In this document: positions 1 to 4,502 of the stretch, one piece after another
Position numbering within the stretch: position 1 is the stretch's first letter
How the letters are laid out: each line of letters opens with the position of its first letter
From: an uncultured Acetatifactor sp.
GTDB lineage: Bacteria > Bacillota > Clostridia > Lachnospirales > Lachnospiraceae
DNA length: 6,995 nt
Direction: 5' to 3'
Assembly: GCA_910585615.1 (NCBI GenBank)
Contig: CAJUFO010000129.1
Coordinates: 1 to 6,995, forward strand
Notes under the pieces: generated by a model
The model's input: only the letters and a program-made list of their open reading frames with translations
Database searches by the model: none
Told to the model about the DNA's origin: nothing
Translations under genes and position numbers: made by a program

Positions 1-891
1 GCGATCCTGGGGCTGTGGCGGAAGGACAATGTGAAGTATTTCGGCATCGGCAAAGCGGAGAAGGTCTCTTTCCGGGATTATGCCGACGTGCTGGCCCATA
101 ACCGGGGCATCCAGATGCTGGTGGTGGCGGCCTCCTCCGACAAGCTGGCGCTGAACTGCACCAGCAACACGGCGGTGACCATGGCCCTGTACGGAATCAT
201 TCTGGGCAATTTCGCCCTGAACGGCTCCGTGTCCGCTATTACCTCCATACCGATCGCGCTGATCGGCATCTTCGGCATCGGCAAGATCGCGCGGAAGATG
301 GGACAGAAGAAATGTCTTGTGGTGGGCACCTACGGGGCTTTGGTGACGGCGGTCATCCTGGGCGTCCTGATTGCCCTGGGACATGGCGGAGGCGCCGCAT
401 GGCCCACGTTCTCCCTGACCGATCCTTCCACCTATGGAAACCTGTTCAAGGGGGCTGACTGGAGCCTCTTCGGCGTGGCGTTCATCGTTGTGTATATTCT
501 GATGAAGGGATTTTCACAGTTGTCGGGCAATATCGTCATTCCCATGACGGCGGACTGCGCGGACTATGAGGTGTACCGCTCCGGCCGCTATGTGCCCGGA
601 CTGATGGGGACGCTGTTCTCCTTCGTGGATAAGCTGATCTCCTCCCTGTCCACCACCCTTGTGGCCATGATTTACGCGGCCATAGGCTATACGAGCACCC
701 TGCCCACCCAGGAGGATCCCTATACCACGGGAGTCCTGGTATGTACCATAGCCTGTTTCCTGGGCATGCCCGCCATCGGCTGGATCCTGAACGTGGTGGC
801 CATGAAGTTCTATCCGCTGACCAAGGAAAGGATGGCCGAGATTCAGGGCGAAGTGGCACGCATCAAGGCGCAGGCCCAGAAGAGCGCTTAA
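1..891 (+). CDS. GPH-family sugar:cation symporter (MFS), C-terminal part, 5' end outside window
   Basis: The reading frame is open from the first base, so the GTG at 31 is an internal valine and the true start lies upstream; 296 residues are visible, against roughly 450-480 for the family. Numbering from the first codon, hydrophobic segments lie near 37-72, 76-94, 105-127, 154-170, 200-228 and 243-268, about the C-terminal six helices of an MFS fold. A basic loop (KIARKMGQKK, 95-104) joins two helices. The stretch MTADCADYEVYRSGRY (182-197), followed by a glycine-rich helix, matches the conserved acidic region of glycoside-pentoside-hexuronide symporters. The cytoplasmic tail is polar, as is usual in the family (YPLTKERMAEI). 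Members import di- and oligosaccharides or glycosides with Na+ or H+; the substrate cannot be read from this fragment. The downstream hydrolases suggest a beta-glycoside, by inference. A terminator follows 67 nt after the stop. Confidence 0.88.
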   Translation, partial: AILGLWRKDNVKYFGIGKAEKVSFRDYADVLAHNRGIQMLVVAASSDKLALNCTSNTAVTMALYGIILGNFALNGSVSAITSIPIALIGIFGIGKIARKMGQKKCLVVGTYGALVTAVILGVLIALGHGGGAAWPTFSLTDPSTYGNLFKGADWSLFGVAFIVVYILMKGFSQLSGNIVIPMTADCADYEVYRSGRYVPGLMGTLFSFVDKLISSLSTTLVAMIYAAIGYTSTLPTQEDPYTTGVLVCTIACFLGMPAIGWILNVVAMKFYPLTKERMAEIQGEVARIKAQAQKSA

Positions 892-957
892 GCCGCGCAA
901 GGCCTGCGGGCGTGGCCGTGGACCGGTGGGGATGCCTTTGATATCTTCGTGTGGACT

Positions 958-1000
958 GGGGCTGTCGGAAATGGCAACCAATTTCCCGGCAGCCCCTTTT
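958..1000 (+). terminator. Rho-independent terminator of the symporter gene
   Basis: GGGGCTG (958-964) pairs perfectly with CAGCCCC (990-996). The stem continues inward through a T·G wobble at 965/989, then CGG with CCG (966-968/986-988). After a single bulged C at 985 it continues through AAAT with ATTT (969-972/981-984). This gives about 15 base pairs with an 8-nt loop, followed directly by TTTT (997-1000). Position (67 nt after the stop at 891) and strand fit the end of the symporter transcript. Confidence 0.86.
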
Positions 1001-1070
1001 GTGCTGACGGCGGCTGCCTGGGGAGCGCAGGAGCGGCTTTCTCCGGGGGATTGCAGATGGGTATATCCCG

Positions 1071-1199
1071 GCGGAAGGGTGTGGCGGAGGCGTAGAAGAA
1101 GGCCGTGACAGAAGGGTGTGGCAGAAGGCCGTGACAGAAGGCCATGGCAGAAGTCCGTGGCGGAACGCCATGGTGGAAGTCCGTGGCGGAATGCCATGT
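1071..1199. repeat. degenerate 13-bp tandem repeat array
   Basis: Seven units in strict 13-bp phase start at 1109, 1122, 1135, 1148, 1161, 1174 and 1187. Looser units precede them at about 1071, 1084 and 1096. The consensus is close to CAGAAGGCCGTGG. From 1135 the units alternate between a CCATGG and a TCCGTGG ending, giving a 26-bp higher-order unit: 1135-1160 and 1161-1186 match at 22 of 26 positions. CCATGGC (1142-1148) and GCCATGG (1167-1173) form an inverted pair, so single strands could fold. The function is not known. The array is noncoding by appearance. Confidence 0.82.
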
Positions 1200-1353
1200 G
1201 ATGGGGCGAATGGCCGCAGAATTTTGGTAAGGCAGAAAAAGTATGCCGGGAGGAAGGGCTTGGCAGAAGAACGTAGAAGATGGCTGTGGCAGAAGGCCGT
1301 GAGATGTGGTGGATGGCCGCAGGAGTTCGGAAAGGCAGAAAAAGGATGCCCGG
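1188..1353. repeat. two diverged direct copies, 103-bp offset (1188-1250 and 1291-1353)
   Basis: The two segments align without gaps over about 63 bp. Shared words at the same offset include ATGGCCGCAG (1210 and 1313), AAGGCAGAAAAAG (1229 and 1332) and the following ATGCC. Between the copies, 13-bp units resume at 1264, 1277 and 1290; the unit at 1290-1302 is identical to that at 1122-1134, within an 18-bp identity (1117-1134 and 1285-1302). The offset of 103 is one less than eight 13-bp units, so this looks like a slipped segmental duplication within the same array. Confidence 0.78.
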
Positions 1354-1384
1354 GGCGGGCACGGGACTGGGAGTAGGTAAGGGC

Positions 1385-1828
1385 ATGGCGAAAGGGAAAT
1401 ATAAGAACAGGAGTTCCGCCGGGGGAGATTCCCGGAAAAAAGAGGCTTCCGCCCCGGTCATGTCCCGGGGGGACATGCCGGACGCCGGCGGGAAGACGCT
1501 GACGGAGCTGGACTATGAGATGCAGGCGGCCCAGCGGGCGGCGGGGATGCGGGAGAACACATACGGCGTCTGGGGGCCAATTTGGCGGTTCATGACCTGG
1601 TATGACGGCAGGAGGGTTCCCCACAGGTTCAAGCGGAAGACCTATCTGCTGCTGATGCTGTTCACCGGCTGGTGCGGCGGGCATCGGTGGTACCAGGGCA
1701 GGCGCGTCCTGGCGCTGCTGGAGACCCTGTTCTGCTGGACGGGGATCCCTTTGATCCTGCTGGTGACGGATTTTATGGAAGTGTTTCCGGTTCAGGCGGA
1801 TGAAGAGGGGTATATTACGATGAAGTAG
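1385..1828 (+). CDS. TM2-domain membrane protein (147 aa)
   Basis: Residues 83-134 match the TM2 domain (Pfam TM2 family): a basic lead-in (RFKRK), a first hydrophobic helix (TYLLLMLFTGWCGG), the turn GGHRWYQGR (98-106) corresponding to the family's G-x-H-R-F-Y-x-G-R, and a second helix ending in an aspartate (D129). The N-terminal 80 residues are polar and basic, with no signal peptide, and probably face the cytoplasm; the tail after the second helix is short and acidic. TM2 proteins are small two-helix membrane proteins whose bacterial role is mostly unknown. I chose the ATG at 1385. The same frame is open back to 1280, but that extension reads through repeat DNA and looks noncoding. The ribosome site is weak (GGTAAGGG close to the ATG). 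The gene is isolated between a repeat array and the GH3 promoter region, and a link to sugar use is not evident. Confidence 0.8.
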   Translation: MAKGKYKNRSSAGGDSRKKEASAPVMSRGDMPDAGGKTLTELDYEMQAAQRAAGMRENTYGVWGPIWRFMTWYDGRRVPHRFKRKTYLLLMLFTGWCGGHRWYQGRRVLALLETLFCWTGIPLILLVTDFMEVFPVQADEEGYITMK

Positions 1829-1906
1829 TCAAAAGAAGCCCTGATTCGGATTTGTGTTGCTGTTGGGGCAGTGGACGGAGCTAGAACCGCATACCTGGCA
1901 GAAAGC

Positions 1907-1934
1907 ATTACAAATAAAATAGACAGAATATACT
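1907..1934 (+). promoter_or_regulatory. candidate sigma-70-type promoter for the GH3 gene
   Basis: ATTACA (1907-1912, 4 of 6 to TTGACA) is separated by 16 nt from TATACT (1929-1934, 5 of 6 to TATAAT). Transcription would start near 1941 and give a leader of about 113 nt containing the 1965-2027 inverted repeat. The call rests on hexamer matching only. Confidence 0.35.
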
Positions 1935-1964
1935 GCTTAACAGTTAAAATTTTAGAGTAACCTG

Positions 1965-2027
1965 ACTGCATAACGCCGGCATATACGTTTAACCAGTGCA
2001 GTGCGGTAAGTTCTGGCGTTATGTAGT
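1965..2027. repeat. 13-bp inverted repeat with 37-nt spacer before the GH3 gene
   Basis: ACTGCATAACGCC (1965-1977) and GGCGTTATGTAGT (2015-2027) are reverse complements at 12 of 13 positions, with a perfect 9-bp core; the one mismatch would be a G·U pair in RNA. The right arm ends on the first base of TATAAT and 12 nt before the ribosome site. It could be a paired operator or a leader-RNA stem controlling access to the ribosome site. There is no T-run after it, so it is not a standard terminator. Confidence 0.7.
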
Positions 2028-2032
2028 ATAAT
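2027..2032 (+). promoter_or_regulatory. perfect TATAAT hexamer, possible alternative -10
   Basis: TATAAT matches the -10 consensus exactly, but no recognisable -35 lies 16-18 nt upstream and there is no TG extension. Transcription from here would start at about 2039, on the ribosome site itself, leaving a leader of about 15 nt. It may need an activator or may be a chance match. Confidence 0.3.
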
Positions 2033-2038
2033 TTGCGG

Positions 2039-2046
2039 AAAGGTGG
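2039..2046 (+). promoter_or_regulatory. ribosome binding site that fixes the GH3 start
   Basis: AAAGGTGG lies 7 nt before the ATG at 2054. It supports that ATG over the in-frame TTG at 2033, which lies upstream of the site. Confidence 0.75.
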
Positions 2047-2053
2047 AATCATA

Positions 2054-4321
2054 ATGGCGGTAAAAGCATCCGACAATATCAAACGGTATCAGAACCCGGG
2101 CGGCCCGGAAATCGGCACGGTGTCCCGGCGCGTCATAGAGAGGGACGGGCTTGTCTTTAAGGACATCGACGGCAGCGGCCAGGTGACGGCGGTGAACGAC
2201 TGGAGACTGCCGCCGGAAGAGCGGGCTGCGGCCTATGTGAAAGTGCTGTCCGTGAAAGAAAAAATCGCCCAGCTCTTCATTTCGGACTGGCGGATGGGAA
2301 AGTATCCCGCGGCCAGTCCCATGAGCCCCAAGAATGAGCATATAATATTTGACGAGTCGGGCATACTGGATGACGGGGAGATTCGCAACAAGACCATTTT
2401 CGGGGAACAGTATCTGCCCGGGACCACGGCGCTGATCAAAGAATGGTTCAACCGGCATCTGATTCTGCGGGCCAACCCCAAGCCGGAGGATCTGGCGGAC
2501 TGGCTGAACCAGATGCATGCGGTGGCTGAGGAATGCGGGCATTTCGTGCCGGTGCAGGTCATGTCCAATTCCCGGAACGAGAACGGGGAGGTGGTCTATG
2601 GCATGAACGACGCGTCGGGGGTGTTCGCCGCCTGGCCGGGCACGCTGGGGATCGCAGCGGCGGTGAAGGGCACCGGGGACTTAAGCGTAGTGGACGAGTT
2701 CGCGGACTGCATCCGCAGGGAATGGTATGCCACGGGCCTGCGGAAGGGGTATATGTACATGGCGGACTGTGTGACGGATCCCCGCTGGCAGCGCACCTTT
2801 GGCACGTTCGGGGAGGATCCGGCGCTGATTGCGGAGATTTTCTCCCATTTGATTCCCGGCATCCAGGGAAGTGAGGAGGGGGTCGCCAAAGAGGGAGTCT
2901 CCGTGACGGTGAAGCACTTCCCCGGGGGAGGCGCAAGGGAGAACGGCTTCGATCCCCATTACGCGGCGGGGCAGTGGAATGTGTACGCCACGCCGGGAAG
3001 TCTGGAGAAGTACCATCTGCCGCCGTTTATTCCGGCGGTAAAGTACCATGCCGCGTCCATCATGCCCTATTATTCCAAGCCGGCGGCGGACAAGAGCGCT
3101 GTCCAGAGGGATGCCTCGGGGAAAGAAATCCGCCTGGATCCTTACGGATTTGCGTATAATAAGGTATTCATAAACGATATCCTGAGAGGGCGGATGGGTT
3201 TTCAGGGATATATCAATTCGGATACGGGCATCATCCACAATATGAGCTGGGGCGTGGAGATGCTGGATGTGCCGGAGAGGATCGGCTTCGCGGTGACCCA
3301 GTCCGGTGTGGACATAATCAGCGGCCTGTTCGACAATGAGGCGGGGATAGAGGCCTATGAGCGTGCTTCCAACGGCTATTATGACAGCCACGAGCTGCCG
3401 GAGGGCATCCGGAGGGAGGACGTGGTCCTCACGGACGAGAGCCTGGACAGGGCGGTGACCCGGACGCTGACGGAGCTGTTCGCCCAGGGGATGTTCGAGC
3501 AGCCCTACGCGGATCCTCAGGAGGCGGTCCGTGTGGTGAACTGTCAGGCTGACTGGGACAAGGCTGCCAGGGTGCACCGTCAGAGCGTGGTGCTGTTGAA
3601 AAATGAGGATGTGCTGCCCCTGACGGCGGAGAAGCTTTCCGGGAAGAGGGTGTACGCAGAGGCGTTCCACAAGAGCGCGGAGGCCGGAACGGCGGCTACA
3701 AAGGCACTGCGGGAGATGCTGGCCGGCATGGAAACGGGCCTGGAGCTGACGGAGGACCCCGCCCGGGCGGATTACGGTATCCTGATGATAAGCCCCTCCT
3801 CCGGGGAGTATTTCAATGCCACGCCGGGGTATCTGGAGCTGGACATCTGCGAGGACAAGGAGGTCTGCAACGTGACGCCGGAGGGCAGGCCCACATCCGA
3901 GACCCACAGGGAGACCACGCTTTCCGGGGCGAACCGCATTCCGGGCATGGCGGCGGCTGTCCACGGGAACGGCGGGAAGGTGATAGCCAATATCAATATT
4001 CCACTGGCCTGGGAGGTGGGCAATGTAGAGCGGTATGTGGACGCTTTGACCGTGGGCTTCGACACGTACCCGTCCGCCACGCTGGATGTGATGTTCGGAA
4101 GGTTCTCGCCGGTGGGCAGGCTGCCGATTACTTTGCCCAGAGGAGACGAGGTGCTGGCGGTGAATGCAGAGGGTGTCTGTATCAGCCCCAATGATGTGCC
4201 CGGGTATGACAAGGATCGGTATATGCCGGATGAGATGAAGGATGAGAACGGCAAGGCTTATGCCTATCGGGACAGCGCCGGGAATTACTACGAGCTGGGA
4301 TTCGGGCTGAGGTACTGTTAA
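2054..4321 (+). CDS. family 3 glycoside hydrolase (beta-glucosidase-like), 755 aa
   Basis: This is a full-length GH3 enzyme that removes non-reducing-end sugars from beta-glycosides. The N-terminal segment (FKDIDGSGQVTAVNDWRLPPEER, about 35-57) is the lead-in seen in many gut GH3 enzymes. The TIM-barrel domain follows (about 60-430), with DPRWQRTFGTFGEDP (242-256) and the substrate-binding motif KHFPGGG (287-293). The nucleophile motif lies in MGFQGYINSDTG; D390 is the expected catalytic aspartate. The alpha/beta C-terminal domain starts near 505 (SVVLLKNEDVLPL), and the protein ends in ELGFGLRYC. The usual C-terminal fibronectin-like domain is absent. The acid/base residue is not secure; E585 (SSGEYF) is one candidate. 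No signal peptide is seen, so action is probably cytoplasmic. Specificity (glucoside, xyloside or other) cannot be assigned from motifs. The gene probably heads a unit with the GH2 gene 181 nt downstream. Confidence 0.93.
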   Translation: MAVKASDNIKRYQNPGGPEIGTVSRRVIERDGLVFKDIDGSGQVTAVNDWRLPPEERAAAYVKVLSVKEKIAQLFISDWRMGKYPAASPMSPKNEHIIFDESGILDDGEIRNKTIFGEQYLPGTTALIKEWFNRHLILRANPKPEDLADWLNQMHAVAEECGHFVPVQVMSNSRNENGEVVYGMNDASGVFAAWPGTLGIAAAVKGTGDLSVVDEFADCIRREWYATGLRKGYMYMADCVTDPRWQRTFGTFGEDPALIAEIFSHLIPGIQGSEEGVAKEGVSVTVKHFPGGGARENGFDPHYAAGQWNVYATPGSLEKYHLPPFIPAVKYHAASIMPYYSKPAADKSAVQRDASGKEIRLDPYGFAYNKVFINDILRGRMGFQGYINSDTGIIHNMSWGVEMLDVPERIGFAVTQSGVDIISGLFDNEAGIEAYERASNGYYDSHELPEGIRREDVVLTDESLDRAVTRTLTELFAQGMFEQPYADPQEAVRVVNCQADWDKAARVHRQSVVLLKNEDVLPLTAEKLSGKRVYAEAFHKSAEAGTAATKALREMLAGMETGLELTEDPARADYGILMISPSSGEYFNATPGYLELDICEDKEVCNVTPEGRPTSETHRETTLSGANRIPGMAAAVHGNGGKVIANINIPLAWEVGNVERYVDALTVGFDTYPSATLDVMFGRFSPVGRLPITLPRGDEVLAVNAEGVCISPNDVPGYDKDRYMPDEMKDENGKAYAYRDSAGNYYELGFGLRYC

Positions 4322-4325
4322 GGCA

Positions 4326-4360
4326 GGCAGGACACGGATTCAGTTGTCCCGCCTTGCGGG
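4326..4360 (+). other. overlapping alternative hairpins after the GH3 stop
   Basis: GGCAGGACA (4326-4334) can pair with TGTCCCGCC (4345-4353), with one A·C mismatch and a 10-nt loop. The tight hairpin CCCGC-CTT-GCGGG (4348-4360) uses part of the same right arm, so the two cannot form together. Neither is followed by a T-run, so this is at best a weak terminator or an RNA processing or stability element between the two hydrolase genes. Confidence 0.4.
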
Positions 4361-4434
4361 CTTGACGCTGACAGGCTTGGCTGGATCAGGCAGGAGACGG
4401 AATGGAACAGGAAAAGCCAGGTTTTATGGCATAC

Positions 4435-4464
4435 TTGATGGGAACCCCTTACAGAAGGGATATT
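4435..4464 (+). promoter_or_regulatory. weak candidate promoter with internal dyad upstream of the GH2 gene
   Basis: TTGATG (4435-4440) and GATATT (4459-4464) have an 18-nt spacer and loosely resemble -35 and -10 boxes. Between and overlapping them is a small perfect dyad, CCCTT-ACAG-AAGGG (4446-4459), in an operator-like position. The hexamers are poor, and transcription from the GH3 promoter may be enough. Confidence 0.22.
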
Positions 4465-4490
4465 ACAGTTCAAATATAGAACAATAATTC

Positions 4491-4498
4491 AGGAGGTG
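4491..4498 (+). promoter_or_regulatory. strong ribosome binding site of the GH2 gene
   Basis: AGGAGGTG ends 4 nt before the ATG at 4503 (6 nt from the AGGAGG core). It is a full anti-16S match and fixes the start. Confidence 0.85.
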
Positions 4499-4502
4499 CG
4501 TT

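Larger units (their letters stand above)
892..1384. other. gene-free intergenic region: terminator, then repeat array
   Basis: No convincing gene lies between the symporter stop and the TM2 gene. Bases 892-957 hold nothing recognised, 958-1000 is the symporter terminator, and 1001-1070 is GC-rich sequence with no visible signal. From about 1071 the region consists of 13-bp-period repeats and a diverged 103-bp-offset duplication. Open frames here on both strands have low-complexity, repeat-derived sequence (for example recurring CHGLL or WQKAV words) and no family resemblance. The 13-bp unit is also not a multiple of three, so none is called as a gene. Confidence 0.75.
1829..2053. promoter_or_regulatory. 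AT-rich regulatory region upstream of the GH3 gene
   Basis: This 225-nt gap is noticeably AT-richer than the flanking genes, especially 1905-1960. It contains promoter-like hexamers, overlapping AT-rich dyads (TTAA-CAG-TTAA at 1937-1947 and the 10-bp palindrome TAAAATTTTA at 1945-1954), a long inverted repeat (1965-2027) and a consensus -10 hexamer. No Rho-independent terminator for the TM2 gene was seen, so readthrough into the hydrolase genes cannot be excluded. The first part (1829-1900) has no recognised signal. Confidence 0.6.

Noticed and set aside
1071..1353. CRISPR-like array
   Set aside because: Units are directly adjacent 13-mers with no unique spacers, and no cas genes are in the window.
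1116..1376. 86-codon + strand ORF in the repeat region
   Set aside because: Built from the noncoding repeat. The 103-bp duplication falls in different frames in its two halves, and no ribosome site or homology is visible.
1280..1384. N-terminal extension of the TM2 protein to the ATG at 1280
   Set aside because: The extension is translated from repeat DNA and has no ribosome site; the ATG at 1385 precedes protein-like sequence.
514..1684. Long - strand open frames across the repeat region (repeated CHGLL/RPSAT words)
   Set aside because: The peptide repetition only mirrors the 13-bp DNA repeat. The frames overlap the symporter or TM2 genes and have no family resemblance.
1865..1905. Antisense tRNA T-arm-like word (GGTTCTAGCTCC on the - strand)
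   Set aside because: The T-loop lacks the conserved purine at the expected position, and no acceptor, D or anticodon arms could be built around it.
1900..1913. Possible catabolite-control (cre) site near the candidate promoter
   Set aside because: It matches only about 10 of 14 positions; the central CG and the 3' C of the consensus are lost.
1829..1960. In-frame continuation of the TM2 reading frame for 43 codons past its TAG stop (readthrough or short peptide)
   Set aside because: An open run of this length is expected fairly often by chance. The TM2 protein already ends in the usual place after its second helix, and no readthrough signal is visible.
2681..3964. 427-codon open frame on the - strand opposite the GH3 gene
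   Set aside because: Same reason: composition-driven antisense frame under a well-supported GH3 gene.
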